Positions 1 to 7,799 of a DNA stretch of 58,280 bases are shown here, piece after piece. The DNA comes from CAYUMU01 sp964445985 (GTDB lineage: Bacteria; Planctomycetota; Planctomycetia; Pirellulales; S012-138): assembly GCA_964445985.1 (NCBI GenBank), contig CAYUMU010000034.1, positions 1 through 58,280 of the forward strand, in the 5' to 3' direction. The translations under genes and the position numbers were made by a program. Under the pieces are notes generated by a model. The model was not told the origin of the DNA. It did no database searches and saw only the letters and a list, made by a program, of their open reading frames with translations. Position 1 is the first letter of the stretch; each line of letters starts with the position of its first letter.

Positions 1-496
1 CGGCGACGGCCGCCACCGAGGGCACAACATGCATGAGCTCGTACGCCATGTTGCCTCCCTGATGATTGCCATCGTGACGCACGATATAGTTCGAGATGCC
101 TCCAGAAAGAATCGCGACAACCACGAGATCGATGAGTCTTTTCCGCCGGGCGATAAAGACGAGCGGTGAAGCGATGGCGGCTGCCGTTAGCCCACAGAGG
201 GCGCCATAGACGGTGAAGAACATCCAGAGAAGGAACTTGAGTGTCAGGTATTCGCCCGCGTGGGCTGGCGCCCATTCAAGGCACAGCGCAACGAGCGTCC
301 CTTCAGCGACAAAAATGTTGGCCAGGAATCCAAAAGTTGCACCAACGAAGGGGGCAGCCATCAAGCGTACAACTCGATTGGCGAGCTGAGATTCCGAAGG
401 CTCATCGCACTCGCTGAAACGATCCGTCCTGCTTCTTGCCTGGGCGAGCGACTTGCTCCCCTGGTATTGAGGTGATTTGTACGGATTGTCAGACAT
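1..496 (-). CDS. Membrane protein with N-terminal NPYKSP motif, cut by the window edge
   Basis: The minus-strand frame opens with ATG at 496-494 and stays open to base 1, so the 3' end lies outside the window. The product starts MSDNPYKSPQ. Short N-P-Y-x-S-P openings of this kind are common in small planctomycete membrane proteins. After a polar stretch of about 40 residues there are three hydrophobic segments, around residues 46-66 (LMAAPFVGATFGFLANIFVA), 83-113 and 120-135, separated by short charged loops such as FIARRKR. I infer an integral inner-membrane protein of unknown function. No catalytic motif is visible in the 165 residues present. The start is set by the NPYKSP motif, which directly follows the first ATG. 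Confidence 0.72.
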   Translation of the reverse strand, partial: MSDNPYKSPQYQGSKSLAQARSRTDRFSECDEPSESQLANRVVRLMAAPFVGATFGFLANIFVAEGTLVALCLEWAPAHAGEYLTLKFLLWMFFTVYGALCGLTAAAIASPLVFIARRKRLIDLVVVAILSGGISNYIVRHDGNHQGGNMAYELMHVVPSVAAVA

Positions 497-516
497 GATC
501 GTGTATTAGCCCTGCG

Positions 517-696
517 CTACTTCGCCGGTTCGGCCTCGGCCGCGAACGCTTCGCGGATTGATTCGAGGCGCCGGCGGTTCACGCCCAGATCGGAGTAGCC
601 CACGCGCGAGGCATGGAGTTTACCACGCGTGTCAGGCGGATGATGGCTGCTGAGGGGGCGCCTTGAAAGGCGAGGGGCTCGATGTGGCGCCCTTCA
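517..696 (-). pseudogene. Orphan 3' end of a protein gene (no start codon)
   Basis: A minus-strand frame is open from just after a TGA at 694-696 to a TAG at 517-519 but holds no ATG, GTG or TTG start. The last 30 or so codons have the GC-rich third positions of neighbouring real genes and encode a plausible C-terminus (GYSDLGVNRRRLESIREAF, then a short charged tail). The upstream half is poor in coding signal. I read this as the tail of a gene whose front was lost by deletion or rearrangement. The parent family is not recognised, and a chance open frame remains possible. Confidence 0.35.
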
Positions 697-794
697 TTCT
701 CCCCAACATTCCTCGGAACAGGATGTGGGGTAAGCACGGAAACCGAAGTTGCCGCCTTGGGATTAACTGCCGCGGGAGAATTTTTTGGGGGGAG

Positions 795-1346
795 CTAGAT
801 TTGGCCGTCCAGGTAGCGGCGCCAGGCTCCTTCTGCCGAATCTCGGTTTTTGCCTTCGTGAAACGGCCATCCCAGCGCGCTGCCAAGCATCGGCTGCCGC
901 CGTTGCACTTCGACAGGGCAGTCGGGATGCCAAGGGTAGCGGTGTTCCGTATCAGGCCAAATGCATTGAAGAACCGGAAAGGTTTCAGACTGATAAAACC
1001 ATTTTGCGAAGCCGAGATATTCAGGATAGGCCTCGAACGGCACGGTGCGGAAGATACATAAATAGTCCTCCAGGACTTGATCGCTTTCGTGTCCGTCCGC
1101 GAACTTCGCCCCGCTTGAGATCGCCTGGCCCAGCGCGTTAATGCTGCTGCCCATTGTTTCAATGGGAAGGCCGAACAGGATGATTTCCGGATGCTTCAGC
1201 GTGTGAAACAGCCCAATGGAATAAGCGAACGCAGGGCCGTCTTCGTCCTCATCCACGCACACGATATGCCAGCCGTGACGCTGCACATCGTCGATCACAC
1301 GCTGTTCGCTGGGATCTTCAGCTAGGGTGCGCGCCATGTCTTCCAT
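795..1346 (-). CDS. DUF4262 domain protein
   Basis: This is a 183-residue cytoplasmic protein without signal peptide or membrane segment. The pattern matches DUF4262: a GWHIVCVDEDE strand, then AFAYSIGLFHTLKHPEIILF, then a long middle region and a C-terminal part rich in aromatic residues (CIFRTVPFEAYPEYLGFAKW). The biochemical role of the family is unknown to me. The ATG at 1346 is preceded by GAGAGGA, a good ribosome-binding site, and a second in-frame ATG lies three codons later. It reads in the same direction as tyrS but starts 47 bases beyond the tyrS stop, so the order is DUF4262 downstream of tyrS. A hairpin terminator is not obvious after its stop. Confidence 0.8.
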   Translation of the reverse strand: MEDMARTLAEDPSEQRVIDDVQRHGWHIVCVDEDEDGPAFAYSIGLFHTLKHPEIILFGLPIETMGSSINALGQAISSGAKFADGHESDQVLEDYLCIFRTVPFEAYPEYLGFAKWFYQSETFPVLQCIWPDTEHRYPWHPDCPVEVQRRQPMLGSALGWPFHEGKNRDSAEGAWRRYLDGQI

Positions 1347-1392
1347 GTCCTCTCATCTCAGCGAGATTTCGCAACTGGGGGCAGGCGATTGC

Positions 1393-2664
1393 CTACTCAA
1401 ACCGCAGCAAAGCGTATTTCTTTTTGCCCGAGCGGAGCACCATCACGGTTTCGCTAGCCAGGTGCTCCGTCGTGAGCTGCGCATCAATGGAATCGATGCG
1501 GCGATTGTTCACGTAGGCGCCCCCTTGCTCGGTTGTCCGCCGAGCTTCGGCCTTGCTTTTGGCCAGGCCGCCGGCGGTGAGGGCCTCCAGCACATTAAGG
1601 CCCTCGGCCGAGAGGCGATTTTTGGGCAGCGTGCTGCTGGGAACGTCGGCGAAGATCTCCATCAGGTCGGCGTCGGAAAGCCCACTAATTTCGCGGCCAA
1701 AGAGGATTTCGCTGGCCTGCTGGGCACGCTGCAAACCGGAGCTGCCGTGAACCAGCGAGGTTAGTTCTTCGGCCAGGCGGCGCTGTTTGAGCCGGGGGTC
1801 GGCGTCGGTTTCGATGGCGGTGATTTCTTCGTGCGGCAGTTCGGTAAAGTATCGCAGGCAGCGACTCACGTCGGCGTCGGCCGTGTTGATCCAGTATTGG
1901 TAAAACTTGTAAGGGCTGGTCCGCTCGGCCGAAAGCCAGACGGTTTCGCCCGTGGCGGTTTTGCCCATTTTTTTGCCCGAGCTGTCGAGCAACAGAGGGC
2001 AAGTGATGCCATACAGCTGCGTGCCATGCATGCGGCGGCCCAGGTCGATGCCGGCCGTGATGTTGCCCCATTGATCGCTGCCGCCCACCTGCAATTCGCA
2101 GCCATGCTGGCGATTGAGGTACACAAAGTCGTAGGCTTGCAGCAGCATGTAGCTGAACTCGGTGTAGCTGATGCCGGCGCCATCGCGTTCCAGCCGACTG
2201 CGGATCGAGTCCTTCGACATCATCACATTCACGGGGAAGTGCTTGCCTACATCGCGGAGGAAGTCGAGATAGGAGAACCTTGCCATCCAGTCATGATTGT
2301 TCAGCAGCATGGCGCCCTGGCTGCCGGAGAAATCGAGGAACGACTTCATTTGCTCACCGATGCCGGCGACGTTGGCTTGCAGAGCGTCGAGCGAGAGGAG
2401 ATTGCGTTCTTCGCTCTTGCCGGTGGGGTCGCCAATCATGCCGGTGGCGCCACCGACCAACGCGATCACCCGATGGCCCGCTTTTTGGAAGCGGCGGAGG
2501 TACATCAGCGGCAGCAGGCTGCCGGCGTGCAGGCTGGTGGCCGTGGGGTCGAAGCCGGCATAAATGGTGCGCGGACCCGCGGCCAGCCAGGCAGGCAGAC
2601 CGGCGTCGTCGGTGGTTTGGTGAATCAGGCCTCGCCACTGGAGGTCGGCAAATATGTCTGGCAT
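1393..2664 (-). CDS. tyrS: Tyrosyl-tRNA synthetase (class I, TyrRS)
   Basis: The enzyme activates tyrosine with ATP and loads it onto tRNA-Tyr in the cytoplasm. The class I signatures are present. The HIGH-like element is in DPTATSLHAGSLLP near residues 37-50, and the KMSKS loop appears as KKMGKTATG near residue 230. The tyrosine-site region QLQVGGSDQWGNITAG-like stretch reads GGSDQWGNITAGIDLGRR. A C-terminal S4-type RNA-binding segment follows, with EARRTTEQGGAYVNNRRI. From MPDIFADLQWRGL at 2664 the length is 423 residues, as expected for a bacterial TyrRS. An upstream in-frame ATG at 2715 would add 17 residues unlike the family, so I place the start at 2664. The gene appears to be followed by the DUF4262 gene. 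Confidence 0.95.
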   Translation of the reverse strand: MPDIFADLQWRGLIHQTTDDAGLPAWLAAGPRTIYAGFDPTATSLHAGSLLPLMYLRRFQKAGHRVIALVGGATGMIGDPTGKSEERNLLSLDALQANVAGIGEQMKSFLDFSGSQGAMLLNNHDWMARFSYLDFLRDVGKHFPVNVMMSKDSIRSRLERDGAGISYTEFSYMLLQAYDFVYLNRQHGCELQVGGSDQWGNITAGIDLGRRMHGTQLYGITCPLLLDSSGKKMGKTATGETVWLSAERTSPYKFYQYWINTADADVSRCLRYFTELPHEEITAIETDADPRLKQRRLAEELTSLVHGSSGLQRAQQASEILFGREISGLSDADLMEIFADVPSSTLPKNRLSAEGLNVLEALTAGGLAKSKAEARRTTEQGGAYVNNRRIDSIDAQLTTEHLASETVMVLRSGKKKYALLRFE

Positions 2665-2802
2665 ACGTCGATCGCGGGTGTGTTGACCAAAGAACCGGGG
2701 AAGGAGGAGCGGCACCGCTGCTCGCGCGACAGGGTGCTAGTGTAGTGGAGACGCCCAAGAATAATCCACCCCGCTGCGCTGCCGCCTGTTGTACTGCCAC
2801 CC

Positions 2803-4275
2803 CTAACGGCCAGCCTTATTGATTTCGGCCGCGAGCGTTTCGACGGGCTGGGGGTCGAGGTGGATACGAACGACTTCACGCGTATCGCCGAATAGTTTGT
2901 CGATACGGCGTTTCATGCGCGCGTCGTTGGTAAAGATTTTCCGCTCCTGCGTATTTAACTCGGCCTGAAAGGCTTCGGCCGACTTCAGCAATTGCAGTTC
3001 GCGCAGCATGGTCTGGGCGCGCGCGATATTGCCCTGCTCCAGTTGCGACTCGGCTTGGGCCAGCAGCACCTGGCGGCGGGAAAGGACGTCGATGACCTGT
3101 TCTTGAATGCCGGCGATGATGGACTCCGCCCGCAGCCGTAAGCGGTCGTCAGGCACCTTGACCGAAATGGTCGGCTCCGCGCCGGGCACAATTGGCAATC
3201 TCGCCAGCACCTCGCCCCCGTTCTTGATTAACAGGATTCGCAGCGGCGTTTCGTCGGCAGGAATGGTCAGCGAGCCGGTGCGATCGGTTTCGCCCAGCAA
3301 CTGGGTGGACACCTGGCCCGGGGCTTGGGCATGGATTTCGTAGCCCGGCAGGGGTTCACTCTCGGTGGCGGTGGAGAGAACTTGTAGTCGCGTGTTTCCG
3401 GTGGGAGGACGGACGACCACGGCCAGCTGCTCGATCAGCCCTCGACGGCGACTGCTGATGGGGCTGCGAAGTCCGGTGTATAACTTGCAGTCCACCGCGG
3501 CAGCCGAGATGCCGGAAGCCTGAAGGTAGGTCCATTCAAGCTGTTGGAACCGGCGGAGGCTGCCATCGCGGTAGTTGTAACGCACGATGGGCCGAAACAG
3601 ATCGCCGGGCTCAACCAGTTGCAGTTTGGGATCGCGAAATGGAATGGCCGAGGCTTTGAGCCGCAGGGAGACCAAGTCGCCCGATACCGTATCGACCTCG
3701 GCCAACGGCGAAAATGCCGATAGCAGCGCGTCGAAGGCGATGGCGGCCAGCATCGGCCGCTGTTCACAGGGTTTGCTGAGCCTAGTGCCGAGGGTGCCGG
3801 TTCGAATGTCGTAGTCTCGAGCTTCCACGGTGTAGGTGGCTGCATCTGAGCGTACGTGCAAAAACAGCACCTTATCGAGATTGATGGCGAATTTGGCGAG
3901 CTCGTCAGCCGGAAGATCGCTCAAACCCCGGCGGGCCAGTTGCAACAACCGCTGTTCCAAACTGACGGAAACCGTTGGTTCGATCAGCTGGTCGGAGAGC
4001 GCTTCCGGGTGAAGCTGCCAGGCATTTCCAACGTGGACCTCAATGGCCCGCGTCAGCTGCTGTTGCAAGTTGGAAACAACGCTCGGACCTAGCCCGGGCG
4101 CTCGATCAGAGGTGACGACCAGCGCCATGCGGTAGGGAGCACGCTCCCACGGCGAGCCATCCTGTGCCGAGGCCGTTCGTGCCGTGAGCAGCACCACAAG
4201 CATTAGCACCAAGGCGGTGAGCCTGGGATGTCTGCTGGATCGATCGCTGGAAGAAAGGGCGCGCGTCAGGCTCAT
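2803..4275 (-). CDS. Secreted protein of unknown function, partner of the solute-binding protein
   Basis: This 490-residue product has an N-terminal signal sequence: basic residues, the hydrophobic run LTALVLMLVVLLTA and a cleavage-like ARTASAQ. The remainder alternates beta-rich parts with a helical, Glu/Gln-rich region near residues 385-450 (RRQVLLAQAESQLEQGN) and ends NKAGR. No enzyme motif is recognised. A middle part near residues 295-365, with a glycine/proline-spaced pattern (LPGYEIHAQAPG, TDRTGSLTIPADE), could be a small beta-sandwich, but this is a guess. The ATG overlaps the TGA of the upstream gene as ATGA, so the two are almost surely translated together and may act in one process at the cell surface or in the periplasm. 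Confidence 0.75.
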   Translation of the reverse strand: MSLTRALSSSDRSSRHPRLTALVLMLVVLLTARTASAQDGSPWERAPYRMALVVTSDRAPGLGPSVVSNLQQQLTRAIEVHVGNAWQLHPEALSDQLIEPTVSVSLEQRLLQLARRGLSDLPADELAKFAINLDKVLFLHVRSDAATYTVEARDYDIRTGTLGTRLSKPCEQRPMLAAIAFDALLSAFSPLAEVDTVSGDLVSLRLKASAIPFRDPKLQLVEPGDLFRPIVRYNYRDGSLRRFQQLEWTYLQASGISAAAVDCKLYTGLRSPISSRRRGLIEQLAVVVRPPTGNTRLQVLSTATESEPLPGYEIHAQAPGQVSTQLLGETDRTGSLTIPADETPLRILLIKNGGEVLARLPIVPGAEPTISVKVPDDRLRLRAESIIAGIQEQVIDVLSRRQVLLAQAESQLEQGNIARAQTMLRELQLLKSAEAFQAELNTQERKIFTNDARMKRRIDKLFGDTREVVRIHLDPQPVETLAAEINKAGR

Positions 4276-6722
4276 GGCGTCTGCACCACGTGCTTGTCAC
4301 GAGGAATGCTGGATGACGCGATGCTGGGGTTCAAAATGGCCGGCGGGCTTTGCCAGCGTTCCACCTCCTGGTAGAGAGAAACGGGATGTTCCATGACCCC
4401 TTCGAGTGCCTGGTTCCAGGCAAAGTGATCCACGATTTGCCATAGCGGCAGCACCGTTTCGTCTTCGTGAAGCAACCGGTGAATCACGTGCAACCGCTCA
4501 CGGGCCTGCTTCCAGTTTTGAGACCGATCCAGGTCCATCAGCGCGGCTTCCAGGTATGGATTGTTGTGCGGAGCCAAACCGCCTGGTCCAAATAGTGCCC
4601 TAAGGTCGGTGACGGGCTCCCCAATGATCCACTCGGCGTAGAGCAGATCGTAGTCGCTATCAGTGGGGCGGGTTTGGCCGGCCGGTAGCTCGCGAAGTGT
4701 TGTGGCGATCTTGAGCAGTTCGAATCTCTTCTGAATGGCCCCGCAGGCAACCCGGGCAATATCGGTGGCGGGATGAACGATGACTAACTCGGGCAATTTC
4801 TTCAGCACGGGCTCGTCCCGCTTCACGCGGCGGGCATTTTCCTGCTGCAGGGAAAGATTGCCGAGCGTGAGCGCCAAACGCGGCAAGTAAGCACGCGGCG
4901 TCAGACTGCGATCGTAGGCGTAACCGATGGGGTCGTCGGCTTCGATTCCAGCGGGAAGAGGGGCACTCAGGACCTGGCAGCCTGGCAAAACAGCGCCATC
5001 CAAAATCTGGTCGAGAATCGCCTGGCGATGGATGGCCAACAGCAACGCTCGGCGGTAAGAACGCTGGTCGAGCAGCGGACGTGCCTGGTTGGGAACGAGT
5101 ACATGCACGCTGGGCACGGCATAAGCGCTAACCCTGAGATGCCGTTGCTGACGCAGGGCGGGCACTTCCCAGGGATTCACGCGGTCGATCGCGGCGACGT
5201 CGCCATATTGCAAGGCGCGCAAGGCGTCGCGGCTTTCTGGGAAATATCGCTCGATAATTTCGGCCGGTTGCCGAGCGCCGGCGGTCGCCAGGTTAGGGTT
5301 GATGCGGAACCTGAGTTCGGCCGAACCTTGCTGATACAGCGTGTAGGCGCCGAGCGTGGCGCCTGGTTGTTTGGCCGGCAGCACGGTCTGCAACATACCG
5401 TCCGGATGGACGTGACTTTGCCGCAGGGTAACGTGAACCGTGTAAATGCTTTCGACGCGGCAGCTTTCGAACAACGCTGCCCAATCGGCCCTAAAGCCAG
5501 GTTGCGAGGGATCAGCCAATCGCACTAATTGCCGGCACACATCGTAGCCGGTGGGGCCGACTTCGCCGTTGGAGTAGCGAAGGTCGGGGTTGAGGCGAAG
5601 CACCAGGGACCGCCCCAGAGATTGCTTCTCCAAACTTCCTAACGCCGACCGGTAACGACCGCCGCGAGGGGCGGGGCCAGCAAATTCCAGCAGAGGGCTC
5701 TCAAGCAAACCGCCCACGCGGCGGCTGGCAAAACTATCAATCGCGGCAGGAGCGAACTCCACGGCGGGAGCAGTCACGCCCACCACCACTCGGGGAGAAA
5801 GCTCCTGGGCTTCAGTCAGAAAATCCACGGCCTTGGGCAGAGGCCATACCTTAACGGCCTGATAGGCGGCCTCGCGGGCTTCATGCAGTTGGTCTTGTTG
5901 AAGCTTTTCCTGACTAGTGTTCAGGAATGTTTGGGCCTCTTTTTGCAAACGCTGTTCCCATGTCTTGGCAATGGCGTTTTCTGGGAAAAGTTCGCGGAGG
6001 TTGGCCAGCAGAGTCCGAGCCGTTGCGTAACTCTCCGTCTTCACTTCGTTGGCTACCATCTGGTCGGTGGCCGCGGCGAGTCCTGCTTCCAGATTGGGAA
6101 AACCCGGATTCAAACGATGCAACTCGCGTAACATCGCCAGCACCTGGGCGGGATTTCCCCGTCGATGCCAGGCGGTCGCTTCCTGAAATAGCCACCGTTG
6201 ATGCGATTCGGGCAAGCCCTCCAGGCGAGGGTAAATCCTTGCCAGGTACTGATAGTAGTCGTAGGCGCCATCGAAATCTTCGGCGGCCACGGCTTGTTCG
6301 GCCTTTTCCAAGATGAGTTGGGGGAAGGTCAGGTGCTTCTCAATTTTGCCCCAGAGTATGGTGTATTCCTGGTCGGGGTTTTGCGGTAACCGCACCGTAA
6401 GCTTGGTGCTGGGCTTGCGATCTTGCGGTAGCTGGTTGGGCAGCAGCGGGATAATCCGAACGGTGTCGCCTTCGGTCAGCCTCAGCTCATCGAAGGGTTC
6501 GTGGTCGTAGAACCGGGCGGGCTCACTCGCCGGCACTGGCGCCGATGCCGCCGGAACCTCTTGTGCCCCCACTTCGCGCGCGCCCCCCCAGCCCGTTGTC
6601 CAGGCCAACAAGGCGGTTAGGAACGAAGCTCGAATTGTAGAGTCGACCAAACGCAAAGCCGGTTGCCTTTGCCAAGGAGTTGTGTGCCGCCTATTGTTGC
6701 CTACAAAGCAACCAGGCTGCAT
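4272..6722 (-). CDS. Family 5 solute-binding protein with N-terminal helical repeat region
   Basis: The product has 816 residues. The C-terminal ~450 residues look like the peptide/nickel-binding family SBP_bac_5: a SLGRSLVLRLNPDLRYSNGE segment, then ALQYGDVAAIDRVNPWEVPA, and the typical LLDQRSYRRALLLAIHRQAI. Such proteins usually bind oligopeptides for an ABC importer. In front of this, residues ~120-320, is an alpha-helical region with TPR-like spacing (EDFDGAYDYYQYLARIYPRL), which ordinary binding proteins lack. A hydrophobic stretch at residues ~34-45 with following Ala/Val suggests export. The ATG at 6722 has only a weak ribosome-binding site and lies in a diverged repeat, so a TTG downstream is possible. 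No permease or ATPase gene is adjacent; the overlapping downstream gene is the secreted unknown ending at 2803. Confidence 0.8.
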   Translation of the reverse strand: MQPGCFVGNNRRHTTPWQRQPALRLVDSTIRASFLTALLAWTTGWGGAREVGAQEVPAASAPVPASEPARFYDHEPFDELRLTEGDTVRIIPLLPNQLPQDRKPSTKLTVRLPQNPDQEYTILWGKIEKHLTFPQLILEKAEQAVAAEDFDGAYDYYQYLARIYPRLEGLPESHQRWLFQEATAWHRRGNPAQVLAMLRELHRLNPGFPNLEAGLAAATDQMVANEVKTESYATARTLLANLRELFPENAIAKTWEQRLQKEAQTFLNTSQEKLQQDQLHEAREAAYQAVKVWPLPKAVDFLTEAQELSPRVVVGVTAPAVEFAPAAIDSFASRRVGGLLESPLLEFAGPAPRGGRYRSALGSLEKQSLGRSLVLRLNPDLRYSNGEVGPTGYDVCRQLVRLADPSQPGFRADWAALFESCRVESIYTVHVTLRQSHVHPDGMLQTVLPAKQPGATLGAYTLYQQGSAELRFRINPNLATAGARQPAEIIERYFPESRDALRALQYGDVAAIDRVNPWEVPALRQQRHLRVSAYAVPSVHVLVPNQARPLLDQRSYRRALLLAIHRQAILDQILDGAVLPGCQVLSAPLPAGIEADDPIGYAYDRSLTPRAYLPRLALTLGNLSLQQENARRVKRDEPVLKKLPELVIVHPATDIARVACGAIQKRFELLKIATTLRELPAGQTRPTDSDYDLLYAEWIIGEPVTDLRALFGPGGLAPHNNPYLEAALMDLDRSQNWKQARERLHVIHRLLHEDETVLPLWQIVDHFAWNQALEGVMEHPVSLYQEVERWQSPPAILNPSIASSSIPRDKHVVQTP

Positions 6723-6747
6723 CCAGCCGTAGCTTGCCCTGCATTCA

Positions 6748-7005
6748 CTATCGTAAGATCACACTTGTTTGACACATCGCCTCCACCTTTGCGATGAGTT
6801 CATCGACTGTGACCTTCGGTCCCTTACTCCCCATTCGTGACTTTGCAAATTCAATCTCATCATCCGTTGGCGGCCGCCGAACGACCCCGATGCGATTGCC
6901 CTGGTCGTCGACCAACTCGACTTGGCCCTCGGCACCGCGGATTTGGTTGGCAAGATCGGGATGGACAACTATTCGGATCATATAATGGACAACTATTCGG
7001 ATCAT
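6748..7005 (-). CDS. Small antitoxin-like protein with duplicated start
   Basis: The 85-residue product begins MIRIVVHYMIRIVVHP: the first eight residues are repeated because of a 24-bp tandem duplication. The body (LVDDQGNRIGVVRRPPTDDE, then VTVDELIAKVEAM) has the size and the strand-then-helix pattern of small antitoxins. I recognise no exact family and infer the role only from that. The ATG at 7005 has AAGGAGA eight bases upstream, while the second ATG at 6981 has none, so translation should now start at the added copy. A further ATG at 7026 would lie upstream of that site and is less likely. No toxin gene is next to it on the same strand. A promoter-like pair lies just upstream. Confidence 0.6.
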   Translation of the reverse strand: MIRIVVHYMIRIVVHPDLANQIRGAEGQVELVDDQGNRIGVVRRPPTDDEIEFAKSRMGSKGPKVTVDELIAKVEAMCQTSVILR

Positions 7006-7008
7006 ATA
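6961..7008. repeat. 24-bp perfect tandem duplication over a start codon
   Basis: Two identical 24-base units occupy 6961-6984 and 6985-7008. The unit contains the start codon and first codons of the minus-strand gene. Being a multiple of three, it adds eight in-frame residues and a second start codon. The lack of any mismatch suggests a recent slip or duplication. Confidence 0.95.
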
Positions 7009-7032
7009 ATCGTCTCCTTCGTTCAAAAATCT

Positions 7033-7060
7033 ATTATATCACCACGTCGAAGGTGACCAA
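7033..7060 (-). promoter_or_regulatory. Possible sigma-70 type promoter for the small gene at 6748-7005
   Basis: On the minus strand TTGGTC (7060-7055) is followed after 16 bases by a perfect TATAAT (7038-7033). The start codon with its AAGGAGA site follows about 28 bases after the -10 box. The -35 box matches the consensus only in its first three bases, so this rests mainly on the -10 box and its position. Confidence 0.45.
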
Positions 7061-7224
7061 GGAGACGCGGATTGTGGAATAGACCCAACGCAACGTCAGT
7101 TGCCTTTGACATGGAGTGGCGGAACAACCTGTCGTTGCCAACGTGGCCATCGCCTTGCATCTGGAGAAGTGGGGCGCAGCGGGCTTCCCCGGCATAGTTT
7201 ACCACAGCCGGTTGCCCGCGCGAA

Positions 7225-7503
7225 AGGTTAGATACAATTCGGCAACTCGTCGCGGAGGAAAAGTACGTCGTCGGGCAACATGCTTCCGAGCGGTTGGAAG
7301 AGCGTGGTATCATGGAGTGGCAGGTGGTTGCTGGTATGGCGGATGGCGACTTAATCGCCGAGCGACCCGACGCGACGCCCAACCCGGCCGTGGAGGTGCG
7401 TGAATCCTTGCCAGACGGCACCGAGTTCAAGGCCGTTTGGTCCCATTTGCGGCAGAGCGATGTCGCCAAACTGGTAACCGTCCACTTCTTCGACAGAGGC
7501 TAA
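7225..7503 (+). pseudogene. DUF4258-type protein, start codon apparently lost
   Basis: The plus-strand frame reads LDTIRQLVAEEKYVVGQH, then ASERLEERGIMEWQVVAG, and ends AKLVTVHFFDRG at the TAA 7501-7503. This is the shape of a DUF4258 protein of about 90 residues, a family often found beside small toxin-antitoxin-like genes. A TAG at 7195-7197 closes the frame upstream, and there is no ATG, GTG or TTG before a TTG at 7294, which would remove the first helix. The codon just before LDTIRQ is AGG (7225), one base from ATG, so the natural start seems to have mutated. A shortened protein from TTG 7294 is possible. The truncated gene downstream starts two bases after the stop. Confidence 0.55.
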
Positions 7504-7505
7504 CG

Positions 7506-7751
7506 ATGCGTATTCCTGGAGAGCGAATCAAGCGGACACGGCTGGTTCAGAGCGAAAAGTATTCGGCCTGGTTTCGTTTTTTGCCGGGGTTGGCGCGGAT
7601 ACTTGGGCGAGGACGCCCAAGCCACGAAGAGCTTCGATTGCGCGATCGACGGAAACAGCCTATCATGCCGGGAAAGGCGTTGCCCCTGGCCAACCAGCGG
7701 CATACAAATGACTTACGTGAATTGATTGCCGGCGTGTTCGACTGCAAGTAG
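7506..7751 (+). pseudogene. Truncated or fused partner of the DUF4258 gene
   Basis: Two bases after the DUF4258 stop an ATG opens MRIPGERIKRTRLVQSEKYS, a coding-like basic opening that I associate, from memory, with small proteins encoded beside DUF4258 genes in planctomycetes. Directly afterwards the text changes to sequence without family features (AWFRFLPGLARILGRGRPSH), with a noncoding look, and the frame closes at 7751. I read this as an original gene cut after about 20 codons by a deletion or insertion. No second half was found downstream. An expressed 81-residue basic peptide cannot be excluded. Confidence 0.4.
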
Positions 7752-7799
7752 GCAAGTTGCAGGTCATACACGGATCAGTCTAAAAACAAGTTAGGCGTT

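Noticed and set aside
1831..2745. 304-codon plus-strand frame over tyrS
   Set aside because: Antisense to a recognised tyrosyl-tRNA synthetase; no start signal and no motif.
7660..7796. Complete attC site ahead of the 7800 gene
   Set aside because: GTTAGGC is present at 7790-7796, but no matching left box and no stem with one-sided bulges could be drawn upstream, so only the right core is reported.
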